64,000 nucleotides of DNA. Source: UBA1765 sp045615885. Its GTDB lineage: Bacteria; Fibrobacterota; Fibrobacteria; Fibrobacterales; Fibrobacteraceae. This document shows, in pieces, positions 1 through 6,958 of the stretch. Location: the NCBI GenBank assembly GCA_045615885.1, contig JAZLFR010000031.1, positions 1 to 64,000 of the forward strand. Reading direction: 5' to 3'. Each line of letters begins with the position of its first letter. The stretch's first letter is position 1. The translations under genes were made by a program, and so were the position numbers. The notes beneath the pieces are model-generated. The model was given only the letters and a program-made list of their open reading frames with translations, did no database searches and was not told the origin of the DNA.

Positions 1-25
1 ATAGGAATGTTTAAAAGGAGAATTT

Positions 26-997
26 ATGAACAGAAAGCAGTTCGGGCAGATGCTTGCCGACATGAAGCGTGCCATCAACGAAAACAGGGACCCTCAAGAA
101 GTCTTGAACGGGTATCGACAAAAATACAAGTACGCCTACATTTATAGTGACGCCATTGCAAAGACAATTTTCGGCACCGAGGCTCATGAAAAGTTGGCTA
201 TTGATTTGCTCAACGCAATCTTTAAGCTCGAAGGCGACAATCGCATCAAGAAACTGAAATTTTCGCGCACCGAACGAGGAGCTGAAATTGGAGTAAAGCA
301 TGCGAATTCAGATATCGTCGCAGACTGGGAAGGCGACAGGATTGTTCTTGAATTCCAACATGAAGGCGATTCGTTTTTCAAGGATCGGCTTGTCTATTAC
401 ATGGCTCGCGATACGATTCCAATGCTTCACACAGGGGAAAAGTACCATTTGAAAAGCCTCTACACAGTCAGTGTGCAGTTGTTCAATGAACCCATTTACA
501 GTGGCGACAGGAATTACCTGCATTCAATCCTTTTGAAGGATGAGAACGGCAAGGTGTTTTACGAAAAACAGGTGCTGAAACTCGTTGAGGTGGCAAAGTT
601 CCTGGAATATGACGACTCTGAGGACAGTTGCCGTCTTGCGCAGTGGTTACGCGCCATTGATGCAATTAACAACGAGGAAAAATGGGAATTTGCCGATCCG
701 GTATTTGCCGCCTTGCAGAAAAGCGCTGAATTATGTAACTTTGATGCGTTGTACTTTTGTACGGAGGCAAAGATGGCTTTGGACTATGAATACGAAATGG
801 CAATCCAGCTGAAGCGCGAAGTCGCGGAAATGAGGCAACAAGTTGAAAAACAGGTCGCGGAACAGGTCGCTGAAAAAGAGCGCAACCTGATTGCGAGGAA
901 CCTTCGTGAAGGAATGACTGCAGAAACTGCCTCCAAAATTTTTGGTGTTTCTCTTGCAGATGTTGAAGCTATCCAGAAAAATCTTGCTTCTGTGTAA
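26..997 (+). CDS. Rpn/PD-(D/E)XK nuclease family transposase-like protein
   Basis: A 323-residue protein that looks like the PDDEXK_2 / Rpn family, recombination-promoting nucleases often labelled transposases. The core is visible around residues 90-130: an Asp in SDIVADWEGD, then the VLEFQ strand (E-x-Q type active site), then the FFKDRLVYYMARD segment typical of the family. The C-terminal third is a charged coiled coil rich in Glu and Gln, and it ends in a short helix-turn-helix-like tail (GMTAETASKIFGVSLADVEA). An AAAGGAG Shine-Dalgarno sequence lies just upstream of the ATG. The family is usually multicopy within a genome and is not a classical DDE transposase; no inverted repeats are visible here. 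A terminator follows. The family call is fairly safe; the biological role is not. Confidence 0.8.
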   Translation: MNRKQFGQMLADMKRAINENRDPQEVLNGYRQKYKYAYIYSDAIAKTIFGTEAHEKLAIDLLNAIFKLEGDNRIKKLKFSRTERGAEIGVKHANSDIVADWEGDRIVLEFQHEGDSFFKDRLVYYMARDTIPMLHTGEKYHLKSLYTVSVQLFNEPIYSGDRNYLHSILLKDENGKVFYEKQVLKLVEVAKFLEYDDSEDSCRLAQWLRAIDAINNEEKWEFADPVFAALQKSAELCNFDALYFCTEAKMALDYEYEMAIQLKREVAEMRQQVEKQVAEQVAEKERNLIARNLREGMTAETASKIFGVSLADVEAIQKNLASV

Positions 998-1034
998 GCC
1001 AAAATTTCTACTGTCAAGAATTTTTTTGTTATAT

Positions 1035-1066
1035 GAAGTCTATGCCTTGGGGTATAGGCTTTTTTG
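1035..1066 (+). terminator. Rho-independent terminator
   Basis: The arms TCTATGCC and GGTATAGG (with a G-T pair) form a hairpin followed by a T6 run. It sits about 40 bases after the stop of the PD-(D/E)XK gene. Confidence 0.7.
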
Positions 1067-1297
1067 TATTGTAAAATTCGTTTTGTTTGTATTGTTCTAT
1101 TTGATTTTGCCGGTTTTGCTTTTAAAATTGGGCTGATGAATGGAAAATGTTATTTTAGAGATTGCCGTTTTGATGGTGGCGTTATAGAAGATGAAGGCAT
1201 AAATTTTTATCAAATTTAGGGGATTTTCTCGTTTTTTTACACAATCATGAAGTTTTTGCGACAGTGCGCCATATCGCAATTTTTTAATTTTTGTGGT
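1067..1297. other. Intergenic leader upstream of batD
   Basis: AT-rich spacer without a convincing long gene. A 27-codon frame starts at the ATG at 1136 and stops near 1219 (begins MNGKCYFRDC). It has two cysteines and could be a remnant or a leader peptide, but nothing else supports it. The batD promoter presumably lies here. Confidence 0.35.
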
Positions 1298-3067
1298 ATG
1301 AAGCGTTTTATTGTATTTTGCGTGGGAATCATTTCCCTTGCATCTGTTGCCATTGCGCGCCCGTCGCTTGAATTTGACAAAGACCGCATTGAAGCGGGCG
1401 GCACTTTTGAACTCCGACTTGTAGTGCCTACACGCGAACTTGATGACTCGCGCGAAGTGCCGCACCTTGAAATGAAAGATGGCTTTACCCTGCTCGGCAT
1501 TGATTCCGTCGATGCACGCGGCGGTGATTTTTTCAGTGGCCCGTACAAAGTCCGCAAATATGTATTCAAGATGAGGGCTCCAAAAAAGACCGGTAAGTTT
1601 TCTGTCGGCCCGCTCACCTGGAACATTGGCGGCAAAAATTACGAACTTTCGCCAAGCATTAACATCAGTCTTAAAAAATCGTTTAACGATGCCGCAGTAA
1701 ACATCTCGCTTTCGGCAAGCCAAAAGACCGTTTACGAGGGTGAACAATTTTCCGTAACGCTCGGTATTCATACCTACGAACATTTTGCAGGTGGGCTTGT
1801 GCCACAAACAATGGACCTTGGAAACGATTTCATAATCCATCGTTCCGATTTGAAGGATCTTGAATTGAAGCGCGTGCCAAACACGAACGAAGCGGAAGCC
1901 TCTGCAAAGTTTGCCTGGCTTGCCGCAACGAAGAGTGGCGATTTGAGCATTCCAAGATTTTCATTCAAGTACACAAAGCTTGGCGAACCGAAGGTTGTCG
2001 AAGAGAACAAGTCCTTTGGCGGAGCCACAATGAGCTTCAAATCAGTCAAGCAGGAACAGGAAGAAGCAGAAGCCCAGACTCCTATCTTGAAGATCAAGGT
2101 TTTGCCGCTCCCCGCCGGAGCCCCGGAAGATTTCGCCGGCATGGTCGGCTCCTACAGCTTTAGCGCAGACTTTGACAAGACAAACTTGAAGGTTGGCGAT
2201 GCATTGACCCTTGCGCTCACTATCAAGGGCGATGGCAAACCGGGAACAATTTCGGAGCCAAAGCTCCCCGACTTTAGTGAATTCCGCGCGGTGCCGCCAG
2301 AAAATAAAATTTCTAAAAAAGTGACCGGCAACAAGGTCATTACAACCAAGGAAATCAAAGTGTTCCTGTACCCAAAACGCAAGGGCACCTTTGAAATTCC
2401 GGCCATAACTTATTCTTGGTTCAACCCTAGCAAAAAGAAGTACGAAACAGCATCTGCCGGCCCATGGACAATCGAAGTGGAAAAGGGAGACATGCAGACG
2501 GTGCAAGTTCCGGTCACAGCCTCCGGAGAAATCGTTACGACTGCAAAGCAGGAAATCGAAACGCTCGGCAGCGACATCCGCTTTATCAAGGATGTCAAGC
2601 AGACAAGACTTTCCAAGCCGCTCTACAGGAACCCGGTTTACTTTGCCGTGGTTCTGTTAGCAATTCCCTTCTACATCATTTCCATTTTGCTATTGAAGCG
2701 TCGTCGCAAGCGCCATGGCGATGCCGGCCTCATGCGCCAAAGCAAGGCAAACAAGAATTACAACGCCGCTCTCGCCCAGGCAGAAAATGCCTTGAAGCAA
2801 AATGATTCCAAGGCGTTCTACGCGGCGCTTGAAACAGCATTGATCGGCTACCTGAGCGACAACACGAACCTGGAATTCCGTGGCATGGTCAAGAGCGCGC
2901 GTGAAGAGGCGCTCCGCAAGTGGAATGTAAAGGACGAGACGATAGCGGGCATTGAAGCTTGGCTTGAAAAATGCGCCTCGGCACGATTCATGCCCTCAAG
3001 CGACACCAGCAAGAATGCTCAGGACCTTGTAGAATTCAAAAAGTTTGTTGACGGCATTAAGGTATAG
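1298..3067 (+). CDS. batD: BatD-family protein (aerotolerance/oxygen tolerance)
   Basis: A 589-residue exported membrane-anchored protein of the BatD family. The start at 1298 is preferred over an upstream in-frame ATG at 1247 because it opens directly into a clean signal peptide (MKRFIVFCVGIISLASVAIA). The ectodomain is a string of beta-sandwich repeats (RPSLEFDKDRIEAGGTFEL..., then YEGEQFSVTLGIHTYE, then LKVGDALTLALTIKGDG). A single membrane helix lies at about residues 448-470, followed by a basic RRRKRH stretch and a helical cytoplasmic tail. In Bacteroidetes and spirochaetes BatD belongs to a MoxR-BatABCDE operon. Here only batD and batE are present and no MoxR or von Willebrand factor A gene is seen, so the operon looks split. 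It probably supports envelope integrity; its biochemistry is unknown. Confidence 0.85.
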   Translation: MKRFIVFCVGIISLASVAIARPSLEFDKDRIEAGGTFELRLVVPTRELDDSREVPHLEMKDGFTLLGIDSVDARGGDFFSGPYKVRKYVFKMRAPKKTGKFSVGPLTWNIGGKNYELSPSINISLKKSFNDAAVNISLSASQKTVYEGEQFSVTLGIHTYEHFAGGLVPQTMDLGNDFIIHRSDLKDLELKRVPNTNEAEASAKFAWLAATKSGDLSIPRFSFKYTKLGEPKVVEENKSFGGATMSFKSVKQEQEEAEAQTPILKIKVLPLPAGAPEDFAGMVGSYSFSADFDKTNLKVGDALTLALTIKGDGKPGTISEPKLPDFSEFRAVPPENKISKKVTGNKVITTKEIKVFLYPKRKGTFEIPAITYSWFNPSKKKYETASAGPWTIEVEKGDMQTVQVPVTASGEIVTTAKQEIETLGSDIRFIKDVKQTRLSKPLYRNPVYFAVVLLAIPFYIISILLLKRRRKRHGDAGLMRQSKANKNYNAALAQAENALKQNDSKAFYAALETALIGYLSDNTNLEFRGMVKSAREEALRKWNVKDETIAGIEAWLEKCASARFMPSSDTSKNAQDLVEFKKFVDGIKV

Positions 3068-3069
3068 CT

Positions 3070-3813
3070 ATGAAATATGTTTTGATGATTTTAATGTTTG
3101 TTGCTACCGCATTTGCCGGAAACCTTGAAGAGGCAAAGGCCGCCTACAATTCGGCCGACTACGAGCGTGCAGCAAGCCTATGGAAGCAGGAACTTGACGA
3201 AGGCACGGTCAATGCAGAAATCCTTTTTAACCTGGGTAACGCAAACTACCGTGCGGGCAAGATCGGTTTTGCCATTTTCTATTATGAATCTGCAAAGACG
3301 CTCGCTCCAAACGATGGCGACATTGAATACAACCTGAAGCTCGCAAAGGCACAGACCCGCGACAAAACGGAAGACGGCGAAGAAAATCCAATTCTCGCGG
3401 CGCTGTTCAGCGCCCACCATGCAATCGGTTTGAATGTCCAGCTGATTTTGCTCGGCATTCTTGTCTGGGTTGTTTGCATTTTGGCATTTTTGCGTTTTGC
3501 AATGCATTCCCCCGCTGCAAAAAACGCCTGCATCGGCGGAACATTCGTGGCCGGGTTCATTTTCTGCATAATCGGCATGAGCGCTGGCTATAAGATCTTT
3601 ATTGCCGAAACAGAAGACCTTGGCGTTGTCACTGCAAGTTCCGCAGATGTTTTGAGTGGACCTAACGACAAGAACCAAACATTGAATGTGCTTTCTGAAG
3701 GCACCGAATTCCAGGTTCATTCCGTGCAGGACGGCTTTGCTGAAATTACGCTTGGCGAACGCATCAAGGGCTTTGTTAGCCTTCGAGAAATCGGCATCGT
3801 GAAGCCGTTCTAA
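3070..3813 (+). CDS. batE: BatE-like TPR and SH3-domain protein
   Basis: A 247-residue protein starting 2 bases after batD, so almost certainly co-translated. It has a signal peptide (MKYVLMILMFVATAFAG), two TPR-like helix pairs over residues 18-95 (AYNSADYERAASLW, FNLGNANYRAGKIGFAIFYY), two membrane helices around residues 120-175, and a C-terminal SH3-like beta domain (TASSADVLSGPNDKNQTLNVL). This order matches BatE proteins. It probably scaffolds the Bat complex at the inner membrane with its TPRs outside the cytoplasm. The stop overlaps the end of the convergent oxidoreductase gene by 4 bases. Confidence 0.82.
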   Translation: MKYVLMILMFVATAFAGNLEEAKAAYNSADYERAASLWKQELDEGTVNAEILFNLGNANYRAGKIGFAIFYYESAKTLAPNDGDIEYNLKLAKAQTRDKTEDGEENPILAALFSAHHAIGLNVQLILLGILVWVVCILAFLRFAMHSPAAKNACIGGTFVAGFIFCIIGMSAGYKIFIAETEDLGVVTASSADVLSGPNDKNQTLNVLSEGTEFQVHSVQDGFAEITLGERIKGFVSLREIGIVKPF

Positions 3814-4616
3814 GCATTTAAGGAACTAGCGATTTTTACGGCAAGCGCGGCGGAGCTTTGCTCCGCCGCGAGCTTTTTGCTGTCAGAGTTCAAGAATATG
3901 TTCTGTTCGCGAGAAAGCGTATCTTGCACTTGCTTTGCATTGCAGAAGTCGGCGGTAAACTTTGCGCATTCGTTTTCGAACAAAATGCTTCGGCAAGGTT
4001 CTTTTGCATTGCGGCAAACATCAAAGTCGGCGGTAACATTGTTAAGCCGGAGCGTTAGGCGAGCCTGGTCAAAATCGCATGTTGCGGCAAGAACTTCTGC
4101 TTCAAAATCCACCCCACACAAGGCGAAGAACATGTCGAGATCATGCACTAAAATATCGAGCGTGCACGGCACATCGCGGCAGCGCTCCGATGGCAAATTG
4201 TGGCGGATAAAAGTCAAGTGCACATTGCCATTTTTCAGAAGCGGTTTTGTTGTTTTTGCAAAAGATTCAAATGTTTCGCTGTAGCGTTCGCTATGGCCTG
4301 GGAACAGAATCAACTGTTTTTTTTTCGCTAAAGCAATGAGAGCATTCGCGTCTTCAAAATTCAAAGCGATTGGCTTTTCTACAAAAGTATGCAAGCCTAG
4401 TTCCAGACATTTTTTTGCATATTCAAAATGCAATGTCGCTGGAGCTGCAATCACAGAAAAATCGGCCAAGACGGCACCTGTTCTGAGACTTTCAAAAACT
4501 TCATTTGCTTCTTCAGCCGTATCGGCGGTGGCTACACAGGAGCAGCCCACTGCAAGCAACCGCTCGCAGTGACGCATTCCCATTACACCGTTGCCAATCA
4601 GAACAAAATTTTTCAC
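3810..4616 (-). CDS. Gfo/Idh/MocA-family NAD(P)-dependent oxidoreductase
   Basis: A 268-residue oxidoreductase. The N-terminal Rossmann motif is GNGVMGMRHC at about residues 8-17. The family's catalytic lysine lies in FVEKPIALN at about residues 90-98, and a C-terminal alpha/beta domain of the Gfo/Idh type follows. It is shorter than typical members (about 330 residues), mainly because the C-terminal domain is trimmed. The substrate is probably a sugar or amino sugar but cannot be deduced. Only 12 bases separate its start from the stop of comF upstream, so the two may be co-transcribed. Confidence 0.78.
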   Translation of the reverse strand: MKNFVLIGNGVMGMRHCERLLAVGCSCVATADTAEEANEVFESLRTGAVLADFSVIAAPATLHFEYAKKCLELGLHTFVEKPIALNFEDANALIALAKKKQLILFPGHSERYSETFESFAKTTKPLLKNGNVHLTFIRHNLPSERCRDVPCTLDILVHDLDMFFALCGVDFEAEVLAATCDFDQARLTLRLNNVTADFDVCRNAKEPCRSILFENECAKFTADFCNAKQVQDTLSREQNIFLNSDSKKLAAEQSSAALAVKIASSLNA

Positions 4617-4628
4617 ACCCCAAAATTA

Positions 4629-5333
4629 CTAAAAATTCCATTCCACTTCCCGATCGGCAGCCAAATCTACCGTTGCAGAAATGGAGCGTTCAAAAAGCAT
4701 CGTGCAGACGCGAGCGTTTTCTATGCCGGCTTTTCGCAAGGCATAGAGGCAAGCGCCAGTCGTTGCGCCAGTCGTATAGACATCATCGACGACAACGAAC
4801 AGATCTCGCGGGCGCAATGCGACTTTCTTTTTCACATAGAATGCGCCCGCGACATTAGCGCTGCGATCGCCGCGCGAAAGCTTTGTTTGCGACTGCGAAA
4901 AGTTCCTGCGGGCCAGCAAGTTCAATACGTTGCCGCCGCATGCGCTCGCGAGCGCCCGAGAAATTTTCTCGGTCTGGTTGTATCCTCGTTCCCGAAACCT
5001 GGAAGGGTGCAATGGCACGGGAACGAAGAACAACCGGTCATGCGGCGGCAACCAGTCCTTGAATTCTTCAAGAACTGACCTGGAATGGCGTACAAGGTAC
5101 AAAGCCATTCCAGGCATTGAACCATACTTTAGCGCGTGTATCAGCTTGCGGCTCACGGGACCCATGGCATAGAACGAAAATGCATCATACCCATTTTCGA
5201 TAGCGGAGCTTTCTTCTGCCAGTTTTTCGCGACAATCCCTGCAGAGCCAAGGGTCAAGAGGCTGACCGGCAGAACCGCAGGCAAGGCATTCAGAGCCGAA
5301 TAAAAAGCGAGTCATGTTTTGAAGCAGGAGCAT
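4629..5333 (-). CDS. comF: ComF-family phosphoribosyltransferase-like protein
   Basis: A 234-residue protein with the two hallmarks of ComF: an N-terminal zinc finger (CLACGS at residues 17-22, then LCRDC at 30-34) and a C-terminal PRPP-binding loop (VVVDDVYTTGATTGA, about residues 175-189) of the type I phosphoribosyltransferase fold. Full length for the family. ComF is needed for uptake of transforming DNA in naturally competent bacteria. The window also encodes DprA (45.7 kb), so part of a competence machinery is present. A second ATG six codons in (MTRFLFG) is an alternative start. Confidence 0.88.
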   Translation of the reverse strand: MLLLQNMTRFLFGSECLACGSAGQPLDPWLCRDCREKLAEESSAIENGYDAFSFYAMGPVSRKLIHALKYGSMPGMALYLVRHSRSVLEEFKDWLPPHDRLFFVPVPLHPSRFRERGYNQTEKISRALASACGGNVLNLLARRNFSQSQTKLSRGDRSANVAGAFYVKKKVALRPRDLFVVVDDVYTTGATTGACLYALRKAGIENARVCTMLFERSISATVDLAADREVEWNF

Positions 5334-5339
5334 AAATTT

Positions 5340-5900
5340 TAGGATCTAGGGGTTAGACGAAAGACCGCTTCGCTGGTAGACGAGATGTGTGCAAACGAGT
5401 GTCGCGACCAAGCTTGCTTGGGCATGACCGAGTGCAGCCACATCCTATGGCGAAGCCATGAAAGACGAAAGAGAATTGTTAAATTCCATTGTTTTAGAGG
5501 ATTGGGTTCAGGGGGTTGGGTATAGTGAATGTAGATTTCCAATGTCTAGGGTATAGGGTTCAGGGTCTAGGGGATAGAATTTTAGAATCTAGGATTTAGT
5601 GGCTAGGGGTTAGGGAATGTAAATGCGCGTTTCTAGTCTCTAGTTTCTAGAACCTAGTCTCTAAAGAATTGTTAGTCATTAGTTGTTAGTTGCTCGCTTT
5701 AGCCTTCCGTCTTTCGTCTTCCTTCTGTCTTCTGTTCTCTGTCCTCTCTTAACAGTCATCACATGCCGTAGGCATGGTGATCCAGAACATGGCCCCTGGA
5801 TGGCCGCGCTCCGCTCGCCATGACATGGTAAGTTACAGTTCCTGACTCCTGTTACTGACTCCTGTATTCTGTCTTCTGTTCTCTGTACTCTACTATATAA
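5340..5900. repeat. Low-complexity quasi-repeat island
   Basis: About 560 bases without a credible gene. The left part is built from variants of CTAGGGGTTAG and TATAGGGTTCAGGGT (about 5500-5620). The middle is variants of TCTAGTTTCTAGAACCTAG (5630-5670). The right part is pyrimidine-rich words such as TCTTCTGTTCTCTGTCC (5700-5750, again at 5870-5890) and CCTGACTCCTGTTACTGAC. Small hairpins are embedded, for example TATGGC-gaa-GCCAT near 5457 and CATGCC-gta-GGCATG near 5763. Similar word families recur at 10007-10031, 20375-20480 and 53290-53320. Confidence 0.6.
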
Positions 5901-5973
5901 AACGCTTTTTTCATATTTTTGGGAACCATTTTTGCAGAAAAATTTTCTTTACACTTCTTTTTCGAGAAAAACA

Positions 5974-6021
5974 TTGCCTTTTTGCAAAAGCGTGTTATAC
6001 TATGTAATGTAAATCATTTAC
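5974..6021 (+). promoter_or_regulatory. Promoter with operator-like palindrome
   Basis: TTGCCT at 5974-5979 and TATACT at 5996-6001 are spaced by 16 bases, a good sigma70-type pair. A perfect 6-1-6 palindrome, GTAAATCATTTAC (6009-6021), sits where transcription would start. This is the position of a repressor operator. It serves the gene at 6080. Confidence 0.6.
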
Positions 6022-6079
6022 CGCCGATTTAACCTTACTTGCGGGCGGGTAAACAAAACAGCTAAACGAGGAGGCCAAC

Positions 6080-6958
6080 ATGGCTCTGCATCTTGATTTT
6101 AGTCCAAAGAACATGGACTTTTCCCAGACTCAATCCATCAAGGAATACTGCTCCGGTTTTCAAAGCGACACCGCAATAGAACTTGCAACAATAATTCGCG
6201 ACCGAATGAACGAAAGAGGCCTTTCGCCAAACGACCTTTTGAATTTGTACAAGCAGCATCGCGAAAAAAAGGGTCTAACCTTAAGGGAACCAGACTCCAG
6301 CCTGCTGGCAAAGTTTGTTGACATGGTAAACAAAGGATTCGTTCCTAAAAAGCTCCGTTTTTTCATTTTCAATTTGCTACAAATAAATGAAAACGAAATC
6401 AACGAAGCCACCAACCAGCAGGATTTGCGAGACAAAATGGCGGCGGCTTTGCTGCACGACTACGAAGCAGACCTCTTTATGCAAAATTTGTCGCTGATAC
6501 TGAGTCACAGCGATTTCATCTTAAAATACCATGAATTTGCAAGCATCCAGCTACGCAATGTCGGTTACAGCTACAGCTGGCTTGGAGGCAGGTACATTTG
6601 CCTCGGGGAACTTCTCCACTACTACAGGCTCGGGCTGGGCATTGCCTACAAGGGCTGCCCCCATTGCGCAGGCGATGTTCACAACTACTGGTGCTGCGGC
6701 TCCGTTCTTTCTGGGGTCAGAAAGATCTATGGAGTCTGCAGAAATTGCGGTCAAAAAGTGGAAAACGCAAACGACTACCGCAATGCTTCAACAACATCGA
6801 AGCCAAGACACGAAATTCTTTTAAAGGACACACGCTGTTTTGGCGCCATGCAGACCCGCCAAAAGTACGAACTCCCGGCAAGGCATGTTCCAAACAAATT
6901 TATCGACAAAAATCCGTGGAACATGTTCAGCCTGGTCCAGCTGCTTAAAACGCTCTAG
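6080..6958 (+). CDS. Unrecognised cytoplasmic protein with zinc-ribbon-like cysteines
   Basis: A 292-residue protein I do not recognise. The N-terminal half is helical and charged, with a segment at residues 85-115 (GFVPKKLRFFIFNLLQI) that could be a helix-turn-helix or oligomerisation element. The C-terminal half has CPHC (193-196), a CC pair (205-206) and CRNC (220-223), spaced like a zinc ribbon. No signal peptide or membrane helix is visible. A strong GAGGAGG Shine-Dalgarno sequence precedes the ATG, and the promoter carries a palindrome at the start point, which fits autoregulation. Its 3' end overlaps the convergent c-di-GMP signalling gene by 4 bases. DNA or RNA binding is a guess from the cysteine pattern. 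Confidence 0.7.
   Translation: MALHLDFSPKNMDFSQTQSIKEYCSGFQSDTAIELATIIRDRMNERGLSPNDLLNLYKQHREKKGLTLREPDSSLLAKFVDMVNKGFVPKKLRFFIFNLLQINENEINEATNQQDLRDKMAAALLHDYEADLFMQNLSLILSHSDFILKYHEFASIQLRNVGYSYSWLGGRYICLGELLHYYRLGLGIAYKGCPHCAGDVHNYWCCGSVLSGVRKIYGVCRNCGQKVENANDYRNASTTSKPRHEILLKDTRCFGAMQTRQKYELPARHVPNKFIDKNPWNMFSLVQLLKTL

Noticed and set aside
5500..5620. Telomere-like TTAGGG words
   Set aside because: Irregular and embedded in a broader low-complexity island; no sign of a linear replicon end.
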